Below, piece by piece: positions 18,762 to 28,626 of a stretch of 64,000 nucleotides of DNA. Source of the DNA: Pseudobacteroides sp. (GTDB lineage: Bacteria > Bacillota > Clostridia > Acetivibrionales > DSM-2933); contig NZ_DATCTU010000081.1 of NCBI RefSeq assembly GCF_036567765.1, forward strand, positions 142,360 through 206,359, in the 5' to 3' direction. The position numbers and the translations under genes were made by a program. Numbering within the stretch: position 1 is the stretch's first letter; each line of letters starts with the position of its first letter. The notes beneath the pieces were generated by a model. That model was not told the origin of the DNA. It saw nothing but the letters and a program-made list of their open reading frames with translations, and did no database searches.

Positions 18762-20585
18762 TTATTCCTGAATCTGTATTTTTACAGGTCGGGTATATAT
18801 ATCAAAAGTATCTCCCCTATTATCCGAAAGCTTGCAGTTATAACAAAGTGTTGCGTATACCTCTCCTATTTTTGCTCCTGTAATACTATTCCCCCTTACC
18901 TTAAGTTTGTCACCACCTGTTAATACTACAATATCTGGAACAACTTCTTTTATATCACCCTTGTAAGTTTTAACATATGCAGTAAGTGATAGTGATTCAC
19001 CAAGCTTTATGCTAAACTCATCTTGTTCGGGTACTATATCTGCTGCCCAATCGGAAAAATATTGTGAGCAGTTTGTGCTCATACCATGAACACCCATTTT
19101 AAAATATTTTATTATTTCTGCCTTGTCGGTAAAGGTCCAGGGCCATAAAGTCATTCCTCTATGCTTGCTTATTTCCATAAAATCTTTGTCAAGGCTGGTA
19201 TAGTCCGGCATCAAGCTGGAATTTAGTGTCTGAGACTTTCGTAATGCATTCCTTAGTGCTTGATAGATATCCCCTCTATTTGAAACACCAGTGCACAAAT
19301 ATCCTAATGACATATCAGGCATTTTGTTTTTCGTCCTTTTTAACTGTTCCTCACTAAATGAGATTGTTGCAATATGGGAATTATATCCCACTTTCTTAAT
19401 AAGATCTGTATACTCCTCTATAGTTTCGGGATCGGAACTTTTTATTTCAACAAAAATTATCTGATTTCTCCCTGTAAACTTTTCAAAATACTGATTAAGT
19501 GTAGGAATTTTTGCCGTTGGGTATTTAGAAGTAAATTGTTTATTTGCCAAATAGTTTCCAAGTTCCTCAATTGTCATTTCCCATATTTTGCCTGAACCAT
19601 TGGTTGTTCGGCTTATATCTTCATCATGCATAACAACCAAGTACCGCTTTTCATCTTTACCTGCCTTCGACAAATAAACATCTGCTTCTACAGAATCTGC
19701 CCCAAGAGTGAATGCAAGCTCACAACCTTCTATTGTGTTTTCAGGTGCTAGAGCCGGAACCCCTCTATGCCCTATCAAAAAAGGCTTCCTCACAATGGTC
19801 GTATCATGGTTGTAAATGGCTAATGCCTGTTTTGCCTTTTCCGGAGAGCCTGTTACAATTCCATTGGCCCCTGATGTGATAATCCTATGAAGTACGACAA
19901 GCTTTTTGTCTTTGTCATCATTGGTTACTTTTTCCCTAACCCATACTGTAACAAGCCTATGTTGTAAAAACTGAACATTATTTTTGGTTGCAGCTTCAGC
20001 CGAAATAACAGCTATTCTCGAAAGATTGCTGTTTACAGTATCCCTTATACTCATAAGCTCATCTGTACTTACATCAGAGCACAGATTTTCAAATTCAACA
20101 ATTCCCCTTATAAAGGTGTAGCCTTCCCTTGCCAGTTTGACTAATTCCGGATTGTTTGATATTACAAAGGCATCCTCAATCATACTATTCTTTAAGTATT
20201 CCGAAACGGCCTTAGCTGTATCAGTGTCATTGACCCTAAACGCAGGTATAACCTTGGATTTCATGTATTCATACATTGAACTTGCGGTTCCTATTACTTT
20301 AAAACCACGGTCAAGAACTTCAAGTTTTTTATTTACATTAAGAACGGCAGTAGCCGCAAGTCCTCCGGAAATTACTCTTTCAAAATCCGATCTACTTTCA
20401 ATCTCAGTAATAACAGTAGGTGCCATAGATATCTTTGTATCGGCTTCAACAACCCTTGAGTATTTTTCCTCAGGTTTTATCATCTCAGGAACAGCTGACC
20501 AATTGAATTCTTCAGTATAAAGTGCAGAGGCCGTATGAGCTGCTGTCATTAAAACCAACAAGAAGATGAAAACAAGTTTTTTCAT
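18762..20585 (-). CDS. Secreted glycerophosphodiester phosphodiesterase with tandem GDPD-like domains
   Basis: The protein has 607 residues and a signal peptide (KKLVFIFLLVLMTAAHTASA). Residues about 45-260 resemble a GDPD barrel, especially in its second half (DAFVISNNPELVKLARE, ANGIVTGSPEKAKQAL), but lack the catalytic HR/E-x-D/H set. Residues 268-520 are a complete GDPD: HRGVPALAPENT (His273, Arg274, Glu282), EADVY (Glu300, Asp302) and VVMHDEDISRTT (His320). About 80 beta-rich residues end the protein. GDPDs hydrolyse glycerophosphodiesters to glycerol-3-phosphate and an alcohol. It closely resembles the central-C-terminal part of the SLH protein at 21234-26108, so the two are paralogues, with an azoreductase remnant between them. 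It has no anchor domain, so it should be freely secreted. Confidence 0.88.
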   Translation of the reverse strand: MKKLVFIFLLVLMTAAHTASALYTEEFNWSAVPEMIKPEEKYSRVVEADTKISMAPTVITEIESRSDFERVISGGLAATAVLNVNKKLEVLDRGFKVIGTASSMYEYMKSKVIPAFRVNDTDTAKAVSEYLKNSMIEDAFVISNNPELVKLAREGYTFIRGIVEFENLCSDVSTDELMSIRDTVNSNLSRIAVISAEAATKNNVQFLQHRLVTVWVREKVTNDDKDKKLVVLHRIITSGANGIVTGSPEKAKQALAIYNHDTTIVRKPFLIGHRGVPALAPENTIEGCELAFTLGADSVEADVYLSKAGKDEKRYLVVMHDEDISRTTNGSGKIWEMTIEELGNYLANKQFTSKYPTAKIPTLNQYFEKFTGRNQIIFVEIKSSDPETIEEYTDLIKKVGYNSHIATISFSEEQLKRTKNKMPDMSLGYLCTGVSNRGDIYQALRNALRKSQTLNSSLMPDYTSLDKDFMEISKHRGMTLWPWTFTDKAEIIKYFKMGVHGMSTNCSQYFSDWAADIVPEQDEFSIKLGESLSLTAYVKTYKGDIKEVVPDIVVLTGGDKLKVRGNSITGAKIGEVYATLCYNCKLSDNRGDTFDIYTRPVKIQIQE

Positions 20586-20766
20586 TCAATTACCTCCAAG
20601 CTATTAAAATTCTAGATGTCGAGCTGTATTTATAGTGTAAGAAATAAAATAATAAATATCCTACTGCATTCCATGCAAATAATTCTATTAACTTGGTTTA
20701 ATAATATAATAAAGGTGATAAATATAGAATTATTACACTTTAATGTATTTATAAGGAGATGATAAC

Positions 20767-21309
20767 ATGAGCACAGTGCTGTATATAAAGGCAAATGCAA
20801 AACCGGAAGGTGCATCAAGGACTTTTATAATTTCCGATAAATTTATGGAAACCTATAGGGACAGTCATCCTAACGATAAAATCATAACCCTGAATCTTTA
20901 TAAAGAGAATATACGATTCTTATCTGAAGGTGACATCAACACTGTCTTTGGACCTAAAAACGAGGACAGCAGGAATAATCCTATTTTAAAATACGCCTAT
21001 CAATTTGCAGAAGCAGATAAATATGTTATTGCAGAACCTATGTGGAATCTGAGTATTCCCGCAATACTTAAGTCTTATATTGACTATATAACCGTAACAG
21101 GTATAACATTCAAATATACTGAAAATGGTGCAGTTGGGCTCTTGCAAAACAAAAAACCTTTTAATCTACAGAGAAAAATACAAAATCGCACTTGTTTATT
21201 ACAACTAACAAGTGCGATTTTTAAAAATTTATTTTACATTTCCATACATCTTTCAATAACTGTTAATGCTTCTGCTCTTGATAACTTTCTATTAGGCCTG
21301 ATTTCATAG
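20767..21309 (+). pseudogene. 3'-truncated FMN-dependent NADH-azoreductase (probable pseudogene)
   Basis: The first 130 residues match flavodoxin-like NADH-azoreductases of the AzoR type (VLYIKANAKPEGASRT, AEPMWNLSIPAILKSYIDY, GITFKYTENGAVGLL). These normally run to about 200 residues. After NKK (about 21156) similarity stops: the frame passes through a terminator hairpin (21182-21221) and then reads antisense to the end of the SLH gene until 21309. The last 50 residues are therefore junk and the C-terminal third of the fold is lost. AAGGAG precedes the ATG, so it may still be translated. The gene is divergent from the secreted GDPD gene and convergent with the SLH-GDPD gene. I infer a deletion of its 3' end when the neighbouring genes were rearranged. 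Confidence 0.8.
21182..21221. terminator. Bidirectional terminator, 15-bp perfect stem
   Basis: AAAATCGCACTTGTT (21182-21196) pairs with AACAAGTGCGATTTT (21207-21221) across a 10-base loop. It serves the SLH-GDPD gene on the minus strand and lies inside the open frame of the truncated azoreductase on the plus strand. Confidence 0.88.
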
Positions 21310-24300
21310 CTGTTATAGCCCTTTATTATGTCCATCTCGTAAGCCCCATACATATAATCTGCAGCCCATTCCGGTATTTCTTTAGCATCTTTAAGTTTTG
21401 GCTTCTTATTTGCCGATTTGTCATAGCCAAAAGCTCTCATTGTCATAACTACCGCCTCTGCCCTTGTAACATGCTTGGACGGCATGACTTTATTTTTGTA
21501 GCCTTCAATTATTCCAATTTCTGAAGCTTTAATAATATAACCCAAAGCCCACTTTGAAATTTTATCATTATCATCAAAAGACGAATATTTCTTTTCGCTT
21601 GGTGCGTAGCCTGAAGCTGTTAGTAGCAGCTTTATAAATTCTTCTCTTGTAATTAATTTGTTGGGCTTAATGGTACCATCTTTATAACCTGATACTACTC
21701 CCTCATTTATTAGATCGGTAACATATTCTTCTGACCAGTGACCTTTTATATCCTTAAAACTATTTGCAGAAGGAATCTTATGTGTAGGTTCATTAGCATT
21801 TGGTGCAGGTGTAAATGCTGCCGCGGTCTCCGCTGTAGGAGTTGCTTCTGGTGTTGCAGTAGGCGTAGCTGTGGGTGTTGCCCTTTGATCTGAGATCATA
21901 GCACCTTTTTGAATCTGGATTTTTACAGGCTGTGTATAAATATCATAAGTATCCCCATTCTTTTCTGAAAGCTTTGCATTATAGCGAAGTGTAACATATG
22001 CATCCCCCTCTTTTAAGGCTGTAATGCTGTTGCCGTCCACCTCAAGCTTCTCCCTACCAGTCAATACTACAACCTCGGGAGCAACTTCTTTTATTTCTCC
22101 CTTATAAGTTTTCACATCTGCTGTGAGCGATATTGACTCACCACTTCTAATAGCCAACTGGCTTTGTTTGGATGTTATTTCTGCCGCCCAGTCTGAAAAA
22201 ACCTGAACACAATTTGTTGTCATGCTGTAAACACCCATTTTGAAATATTTTATAATGGATGCTTTATCTTTAAAGGTCCATGGATATATTGTCATACCTC
22301 TATGTTTGCTTATTTCTAAAAATTCTTTATCTACAGCAGAATAAACCGGCATAAAATTTGCATTTAATGTCTGAACTCTAAACAATGCAGATCTTAGTGC
22401 CTCGTAACCATTCAAACTATTTGGGGCACCTATGTAAAGAAACCCAAGTGACATTTCAGGCATAATATCTTTCGTCCTTATTAACTGATCCTTGCTGAAA
22501 GAAATTGTTGTCAAATGTGAATCATATCCTGTTTTCCTGATAAGCTCAGCATATTTGTCAACCGTAATGGGATCTTTGCTTTTTATTTCAACAAAAATCA
22601 TCTGATCCTTGCCTGAAAATTTTTCAAAATACTGATTAAGTGTTGGAATTTTTGCATTGGGGTATTGTATACGAAACTTTTTATTTGCAAAATAAGCTGA
22701 AACTTCTTCTAATGTTTTATCGGAAATACTGCCTGATCCAGTTGTTGTACGGTCAATCATATCGTCATGCATAACCACTAAATGCTGATATCCATCTTCA
22801 CCAACCTTGGTAGGATAGATATCATTTTCAACAGCGTCTGCCCCTAATTGAAAAGCAAGTTCACAGCCTTCTATAGTATTTTCCGGTGCAAGGCTCGGAA
22901 CTCCTCTATGCCCTATTAGAAATGGCTTTCTTATAATAGTTGTGTCATGATTGTAAAGAGACAATGCCTGTCTTGCCGTCTCCGGGGAATCAGTCACTAT
23001 ACCGTTGGACCCTGCTGTAATAATACTGTGAAGCTCTGCAAGCTTTACGTCCGATAACGAATATGATATTTTTTCCTTTGGCCATACTGTAATTAATCTT
23101 TGTTGAAGATACTTAACATTATATCTCGTTGCACCATCTGCAGGAATAATTGCTATCCTTGAAAGGTTACTGTTTACAGTGTTCCTTATCTTCATGAGCT
23201 CGTTAGTGTCGGAGTTGGAAGAAAGATTATCAAACTCAATAATTCCTCTTGTAAATACGTAAATTTCTCTTGCCTGCTTAACAAGTTCAGGAGTCTTTGA
23301 TATTACAAAGGCATCTTCTATTGTATTGTTTTTCAAATATTGTGCAATTGCATTGGCTGAGTCTGCATCATTTACCCTGAATGCAGGTATTACTCTGGAT
23401 TTCATAGCTTCATACATCAAGCTTACAGTACCTATAACATTGTTGGAGCTATTTCCTAAAACTTCTAGATTTTTATTAACAGTAAGGATAGCTGTCGCTG
23501 CAAATCCATTGGATACTATCCTGTCCAAGTCCTCCTGACTGTTAATCTCACTAACTACTGTCGGTGCCATGGCAATTTTGGTATCCGCCTCAACAACTCT
23601 TGCATATTTATCTTCATTACTCACCATAGTAGACATTGGTTCTTCCAATAGAGTAATCTTTACGTTATCTATTCTCATTTTGCTCATGCTTGCCTGAAAA
23701 CCTATTCCGCCTTTAATATATCTGTCTTCTGAATTTGCATTAATTAGCTGCATATTATTTAAGCATTGCTGTATTCTATTTGAAAAAGCTTTTACAGTAT
23801 AATGATACGCTTTGCTTTCATTTATATCTTCTGTAAAAAAGGCTGTTTTTATAACATTCCATCCCTTGGCTCCAGTACGTTCAGCAAACTCGATCCCATT
23901 TTGGGCAGTTGCATCCTTTCTTACGGTCATTTGGTAATAAGAATAATCCAGATCCTGGATGCGGTACATAAGAGAATTCCAGCTTTCCTTACTCTTTAAA
24001 GCAAGACTTGTTATGTCCGCCTCAATGGAATAATTTCCAAAGTCAGCTAAATAGGAGGGCAATTCCACCCTTGCAGGATCATCCTGGTATGTTGCGTCCA
24101 TTTCAAACGCTCCGCTTTTTACACCAATTTTTGACGCCTGAGCACCTTCGCTCCTCATCCATCCGTCAGGTATCGTCCCATCAGCCAGCCTGTCGAAGTT
24201 TTCTTCATACAGTATAAATTTTTCTGCAGCACTTTTTCTGGCCAATAATAACACCTTTGCAAAAAGGCCATCTTTTGTCAATGTTGCTGTCGTTGTCCCC

Positions 24301-26108
24301 GTTTCAAGAATTTGAATTTGACCATCCATCCATTGTGCTATTTCTGGCTTGTCGAAGGACCACTGACATTGATCCCCTGTTATTTGTCTGGAAGTACCAT
24401 CACTCATTTCTTCGATGAATTTAATATTTGACATATTTATTTCATTCTTTGTACCAAAAATATATCCTTTATCATGGGAAATGGAAACAGGCTTTATTTC
24501 ATTAGTAGAACTGAACACATTTACCTCTACATCTTTCTCAATATTATAATAGACAATCTTTATATTGGATTTGCCAACACTTACAGGATATAATTTTCCA
24601 TCAACAACCTTTAAAACATTTTCATCAGAAGAATATAGTTTGACTTTTTCATTTGATATGGGCTCATTGGTTACTCCATCGGAAAAATCCGCGGTAAACG
24701 TTGGAATTAAAGGGTCTGAGGATATTTCCACAGAAGAAGCTATGTTGGAATTTATATCCCTTACAGAAAGCCTGGTAACCTTGATATTATCAAAAGCTAC
24801 CTTGCATTGATCAGCCTGGAAACCAACTTTACCTCTTTGGGAAATATTATATGCGAGGGTTTGATCTATTAACAAATCAAAATCAGCAACTCCTTTATCC
24901 TTAATATACTCCTTGATATTTTGATCAAAAACACGTAATTTCATTGTATACTGCCTGTTTAACTTGAGGCTTCCCTTATTCCAACTTCCCAAATAAGGTA
25001 TTGACCAATTGCTATTTGCATCTCTGTAGGATATTTCCCAAACGCCTGACCTTCTTATAGCCATTTCGTTGTATGGGTTTTTGCCATCTGCAGGTACCCT
25101 GAACATTATAGATGCCCACCTATTATTATCTACTACCGATTCAAAACAAACATCAGCTTCTACTATGTAATTATCCCACTGGACAGGAGAAATAATTCTA
25201 GCTTGTTTTCCCGAATCTGAGCCGTCGAAAACCAATGCTCTTTTCCCGCTCCCATTCCTGAAAGGCTTGCCGACAACCATAGAATGGCTTCTTGTATTCG
25301 AATCCGATATCCACCCTATTGGGATATCTCCTATATTATATCCTTCAAAATCCTCCTTAAGCATAACATTGTCAGGAGAATTATCATCTATAACTTTATC
25401 GGATAAAAAAATAGTCCCATACCCGCTGGTATCACCTGAGAACGAATCTGAACCATATGCACACCATGCCTGGGACATTTTAGAGCCATTGGAGTCCTTG
25501 TCAGTAATATTTAATTCAAATCCCAACGATTTTTTTAAATATGGATCAAAGGAGAGCATGTCCCACGGAATAGCAACTTCACATATCCATCCATTCCCAT
25601 ATGTATTAATTGCCCGTAGGATCTTTTCATCCTTTCCAGAATGGGAGTTTAGAGCTGATCCGAAATTAACTTCCGGATTATTGCCCGGCCGATACGCGAA
25701 GCCTAATTCCATATCACCGGATACATATGGTGACGACCGATGTGTTGTTGGGTCAAAGAACATTGAAATGTTATCCTGCTGAGCCCAATTACCATTTGAG
25801 TTATATACAAAGTCTGCATCTTTCTCTTTGATATCTACAGCAACATAGAGATATGTATTATCCCAAAGCATGCCGAATTTAGCTTCGGTTCCGTTAAAGC
25901 CGCTGCCTAAATAGCGGGAATCAACCGGAACATTAACTTTTCTCTTCCAAACACTTTCATCAATCCTCCCGTCAATCATTGGCGGGACTGATGTTTTACT
26001 TATCTCTAGTGATTTCCTTACAGCAAAATCCATTGCGTTTACATAAGGTGAACAAATACTTTGTACTGTAATCATAAGTACCAGTAAAATGGAAAAGACT
26101 TTTTTCAT
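21234..26108 (-). CDS. SLH-anchored cell-surface protein: CBM9-like, two LamG-like, tandem GDPD and three SLH domains
   Basis: This very large exported protein has 1,624 residues. After the signal peptide come: a CBM9-like carbohydrate-binding domain (about 30-245; IDGRIDESVWK, DNTYLYVAVDIKE); a concanavalin/LamG-like domain (about 246-460); bacterial Ig-like segments (475-625); a second LamG-like domain (629-820); a degenerate GDPD barrel (829-1055); and a catalytic GDPD with HRGVPSLAPENT, VENDIYPTK and VVMHDDMIDRTT (1060-1310). A beta-rich region, a PTATPEATPT linker (about 1404-1435) and three SLH repeats (about 1447-1624) that bind secondary cell-wall polymer complete it. It is a surface enzyme that probably both binds polysaccharide and cleaves glycerophosphodiesters, perhaps teichoic-acid-like or lipid headgroup substrates (inferred). 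From residue 829 to about 1420 it is paralogous to the protein at 18762-20585. Confidence 0.9.
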   Translation of the reverse strand: MKKVFSILLVLMITVQSICSPYVNAMDFAVRKSLEISKTSVPPMIDGRIDESVWKRKVNVPVDSRYLGSGFNGTEAKFGMLWDNTYLYVAVDIKEKDADFVYNSNGNWAQQDNISMFFDPTTHRSSPYVSGDMELGFAYRPGNNPEVNFGSALNSHSGKDEKILRAINTYGNGWICEVAIPWDMLSFDPYLKKSLGFELNITDKDSNGSKMSQAWCAYGSDSFSGDTSGYGTIFLSDKVIDDNSPDNVMLKEDFEGYNIGDIPIGWISDSNTRSHSMVVGKPFRNGSGKRALVFDGSDSGKQARIISPVQWDNYIVEADVCFESVVDNNRWASIMFRVPADGKNPYNEMAIRRSGVWEISYRDANSNWSIPYLGSWNKGSLKLNRQYTMKLRVFDQNIKEYIKDKGVADFDLLIDQTLAYNISQRGKVGFQADQCKVAFDNIKVTRLSVRDINSNIASSVEISSDPLIPTFTADFSDGVTNEPISNEKVKLYSSDENVLKVVDGKLYPVSVGKSNIKIVYYNIEKDVEVNVFSSTNEIKPVSISHDKGYIFGTKNEINMSNIKFIEEMSDGTSRQITGDQCQWSFDKPEIAQWMDGQIQILETGTTTATLTKDGLFAKVLLLARKSAAEKFILYEENFDRLADGTIPDGWMRSEGAQASKIGVKSGAFEMDATYQDDPARVELPSYLADFGNYSIEADITSLALKSKESWNSLMYRIQDLDYSYYQMTVRKDATAQNGIEFAERTGAKGWNVIKTAFFTEDINESKAYHYTVKAFSNRIQQCLNNMQLINANSEDRYIKGGIGFQASMSKMRIDNVKITLLEEPMSTMVSNEDKYARVVEADTKIAMAPTVVSEINSQEDLDRIVSNGFAATAILTVNKNLEVLGNSSNNVIGTVSLMYEAMKSRVIPAFRVNDADSANAIAQYLKNNTIEDAFVISKTPELVKQAREIYVFTRGIIEFDNLSSNSDTNELMKIRNTVNSNLSRIAIIPADGATRYNVKYLQQRLITVWPKEKISYSLSDVKLAELHSIITAGSNGIVTDSPETARQALSLYNHDTTIIRKPFLIGHRGVPSLAPENTIEGCELAFQLGADAVENDIYPTKVGEDGYQHLVVMHDDMIDRTTTGSGSISDKTLEEVSAYFANKKFRIQYPNAKIPTLNQYFEKFSGKDQMIFVEIKSKDPITVDKYAELIRKTGYDSHLTTISFSKDQLIRTKDIMPEMSLGFLYIGAPNSLNGYEALRSALFRVQTLNANFMPVYSAVDKEFLEISKHRGMTIYPWTFKDKASIIKYFKMGVYSMTTNCVQVFSDWAAEITSKQSQLAIRSGESISLTADVKTYKGEIKEVAPEVVVLTGREKLEVDGNSITALKEGDAYVTLRYNAKLSEKNGDTYDIYTQPVKIQIQKGAMISDQRATPTATPTATPEATPTAETAAAFTPAPNANEPTHKIPSANSFKDIKGHWSEEYVTDLINEGVVSGYKDGTIKPNKLITREEFIKLLLTASGYAPSEKKYSSFDDNDKISKWALGYIIKASEIGIIEGYKNKVMPSKHVTRAEAVVMTMRAFGYDKSANKKPKLKDAKEIPEWAADYMYGAYEMDIIKGYNSYEIRPNRKLSRAEALTVIERCMEM

Positions 26109-26463
26109 TCCAAAACCTCCATGACATCAAATCAGTATGAAATATAAAATAATGTATGCTTTTACCATAATTACCCCTTAGTTTTAATGAATATTTTTAA
26201 AGAATCGTGATATAAACATTCTTGACATAAAATCTAAAGGTTATAAGTAACAGACGAGTCTTTTTGACGCCCTTCAATAAATTCCATTATTTTATATATA
26301 TTTATATCTTTAGAATAACACCAAATTTATTTTTTTAGAATGACTTATTTTTCGGTATTTGACTTATTTTTTGTTTTTTTTATTTATACTCCAAAAAGCC
26401 AATGCACATTAGCTGCATTGGCTTTTTCATATCTTTAATACCTTAAGATTTTCCCAAACCCAA
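26109..26463. other. 355-base intergenic region: leader of the SLH-GDPD gene and end of the pdx operon
   Basis: No gene is visible. Sequence near 26109-26390 is AT-rich and should hold the SLH-GDPD promoter. The end nearest the HAD gene holds the terminator described separately at 26393-26427. Confidence 0.55.
26393..26427 (-). terminator. Terminator of the pdxS-pdxT-HAD operon
   Basis: AAAAAGCCAATGCA (26393-26406) pairs perfectly with TGCATTGGCTTTTT (26414-26427) across 7 bases. On the minus strand the stem ends in a T-run 37 bases after the HAD gene stop. Confidence 0.88.
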
Positions 26464-27165
26464 TTATAAAAATTGCTTTAGTTCTGTAAGGTGCGTGATC
26501 CTATCAGAAAGACCAGGATACTTAACTTTTCTATCATACAAAAATGCCCTTATCCCCATTTTTACTGGCCCTTCATAATCACATATATAGTCATCACCCA
26601 CAAAACAAATGTCTTGAGGCCCGACGCCTGCTTTTTTAACAGCTTCGTCATAAATATTCCTATGGGGCTTTCTCCACCCGTTTTTCACAGAAGTTACAAC
26701 AAACTGAAAATAATCAGTAATGCCCGTCTTATTGAGGAGGTCCTCTATACCGTCCTCTACCATAAAATTTGAAACCACACCTAATTTATATCTGTTTGAT
26801 AAGTATTTCAGAATCTCAGCGGTTTCGTCTTCAACATAGCACCTTCCAGAATAGTTTTTCCAGTAGTTTTGATGTATGCGTTCTAAAAGCTTCTTCCTAT
26901 CTTCCTTTGTATTCCTTCTATCCAGCATTAACTTAAAACGCAGTGTCATTGAATGTTCTTTATACTGGGGTGACTTACTGTCAATTGATTCAGCTGCTAA
27001 CCTGTATTCATCGAAAAACTCTTCAAAATCATTCCATAAATATTCTGCCCCAGACCCGCTGTAGGCCCAAAAAGCATAATCTCTACGGATGGGCAGCTGC
27101 GTCATATCCACGATAGTCTCCATGCAATCAAACAATACAAACTCTATGGTTATCACTCCATTCAA
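26464..27165 (-). CDS. HAD-superfamily hydrolase in the pyridoxal phosphate operon
   Basis: This cytosolic HAD hydrolase of the haloacid dehalogenase-like type has 233 residues. Motif I reads FDCMET: the nucleophile Asp is present but the usual second (acid/base) Asp is Met, as in dehalogenase-like variants of the DxYGT type. Motif II is VVSNF, motif III has Lys in WRKPHRNIY, and motif IV is FVGDDYICDYEGP. The open frame starts at a TTG overlapping the pdxT stop; a GTG at 27156 is an alternative start. It is the last gene of the pdxS-pdxT-HAD operon. A role as a PLP or pyridoxine-phosphate phosphatase would suit the context but is only inference, and the changed motif I argues for caution. 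Confidence 0.8.
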   Translation of the reverse strand: MNGVITIEFVLFDCMETIVDMTQLPIRRDYAFWAYSGSGAEYLWNDFEEFFDEYRLAAESIDSKSPQYKEHSMTLRFKLMLDRRNTKEDRKKLLERIHQNYWKNYSGRCYVEDETAEILKYLSNRYKLGVVSNFMVEDGIEDLLNKTGITDYFQFVVTSVKNGWRKPHRNIYDEAVKKAGVGPQDICFVGDDYICDYEGPVKMGIRAFLYDRKVKYPGLSDRITHLTELKQFL

Positions 27166-27728
27166 AACGCCGCAAAATATCTGTGAAAGGTCATGTCATC
27201 CGTCAACTCGGGATGAAAGGATGTTGCCAGCATGTTGTTTTGCCTTGCAGCTACAATTTTTCCTTCATGTATCCCAAGAATTTCAACATCTCTGCCAATG
27301 TTCTCTATCCATGGTGCCCTTATGAAAACAAGCTTCATGGGCTCATCCGATACCCCATTCAACACAGCACTGCAGGTAAAGCTATCCAACTGACTGCCGT
27401 AGGCATTCCTCCGCACCCCAATATCCATAACCCCAAGATGTACACAGTCTTCATCAATAATCTTTTCGGCTAGTAGTATCATTCCTGCACAGGTTCCCCA
27501 TACAGGCATGCCCTTATGTATTTTATCACAAATAATTGAAGAAAGGTTAAAGTCCTTTAAAAGTTTTCCTATAGTAGTACTTTCACCACCAGGAATGATC
27601 AAGCTGTCAATCCTTTCGATGTCTTCTTGGGATTTTACTTCCAATGGCAAAACATTATGAAGTCTTTTTAGACTAGCCGTATGCTCCCTATAAGATCCCT
27701 GCAAAGCCAATACTCCTATTGTCTTCAA
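27162..27728 (-). CDS. pdxT: Pyridoxal 5'-phosphate synthase glutaminase subunit PdxT
   Basis: This class I glutamine amidotransferase releases ammonia from glutamine and channels it to PdxS for PLP formation. It shows IGVLALQGSYREH at the N-terminus, the oxyanion segment IIPGGESTTIG, the nucleophile Cys in WGTCAG (about Cys80), and the His-Glu pair in SFHPELTDD. About 188 residues is normal. The start is uncertain: TTG 27728 gives a family-like MKTIGVL N-terminus with GGGG upstream, while GTG 27734 or TTG 27737 would overlap the pdxS stop. It is coupled to pdxS and overlaps the HAD gene at its 3' end. Confidence 0.95.
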   Translation of the reverse strand: MKTIGVLALQGSYREHTASLKRLHNVLPLEVKSQEDIERIDSLIIPGGESTTIGKLLKDFNLSSIICDKIHKGMPVWGTCAGMILLAEKIIDEDCVHLGVMDIGVRRNAYGSQLDSFTCSAVLNGVSDEPMKLVFIRAPWIENIGRDVEILGIHEGKIVAARQNNMLATSFHPELTDDMTFHRYFAAF

Positions 27729-27730
27729 AC

Positions 27731-28609
27731 TCACCAACCCCTGTCGGACAATATGTTTTCAGGCTTGATTTCTGAAATTTCCAGCCCACGCATGGCTTCG
27801 CCCAACCCCTCAGAAACCTCTGCTACAATCTCGGGATTGTTATAGTAGGTAGTAGCCTTTACAATTGCCTTTGCCATTTTTTCAGGGTTTGAGGATTTGA
27901 ATATTCCCGAGCCTACAAACACCCCTTCACTTCCTAAATGCATCATCAATGCCGCATCCGAAGGGGTTGCTACTCCACCTGCAGCAAAATTTACAACAGG
28001 CAGCTTGCCTTCCTTCGCAACACTGACAACAAGCTCATATGGAGCGGCAATTTCCTTTGCAAATGTCATAAGCTCTTCCGGCGGGAGATTCATAAGCTTC
28101 CTTATCTCTCCCATTATGGTTCTCATATGTCTAACAGCCTCAACCACATTACCAGTTCCAGCCTCGCCTTTTGTTCTTATCATTGAAGCTCCTTCACCTA
28201 TTCTTCTTAAAGCCTCGCCAAGGTTTTTTGCTCCGCATACAAACGGAATCCTAAACCCGTGTTTATCTATATGAAAGCATTCGTCCGCAGGTGTAAGCAC
28301 TTCACTCTCATCAATATAGTCAATCCCTAATGCTTCTAAAACTCTTGCTTCAACAATATGGCCAATCCTGCACTTTGCCATAACAGGAATTGATACTGCC
28401 TTCTTAATTTCCTTTACCATTTTAGGGTCGGACATTCTTGCAACCCCGCCCTGTTTCCTAATATCTGAAGGTACCCTCTCAAGTGCCATTACGGCAACCG
28501 CTCCAGCCTCTTGAGCTATTTTTGCTTCCTCAACATTGGTAACATCCATTATGACGCCGCCCTTTAACATTTGGGCAAGATTTTTGTTAAGTTCATATCT
28601 TTGTGACAT
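27731..28609 (-). CDS. pdxS: Pyridoxal 5'-phosphate synthase subunit PdxS
   Basis: PdxS is the TIM-barrel synthase that condenses ribose-5-phosphate, glyceraldehyde-3-phosphate and ammonia into PLP. It forms a dodecamer decorated with PdxT. The protein has 292 residues. Two key lysines are seen in [22 protein letters not shown] and [12 protein letters not shown], and ASGV-type phosphate-binding loops occur near [25 protein letters not shown] stands just before the ATG. It is the first gene of the pdx operon, with its own promoter at 28666-28694 and a palindrome in its leader. The PLP made here is the cofactor of the four PLP enzymes in the window (CysK and the three trans-sulfuration enzymes). 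Confidence 0.97.
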   Translation of the reverse strand: MSQRYELNKNLAQMLKGGVIMDVTNVEEAKIAQEAGAVAVMALERVPSDIRKQGGVARMSDPKMVKEIKKAVSIPVMAKCRIGHIVEARVLEALGIDYIDESEVLTPADECFHIDKHGFRIPFVCGAKNLGEALRRIGEGASMIRTKGEAGTGNVVEAVRHMRTIMGEIRKLMNLPPEELMTFAKEIAAPYELVVSVAKEGKLPVVNFAAGGVATPSDAALMMHLGSEGVFVGSGIFKSSNPEKMAKAIVKATTYYNNPEIVAEVSEGLGEAMRGLEISEIKPENILSDRGW

Positions 28610-28626
28610 GCTATCTCCTCCAACCG

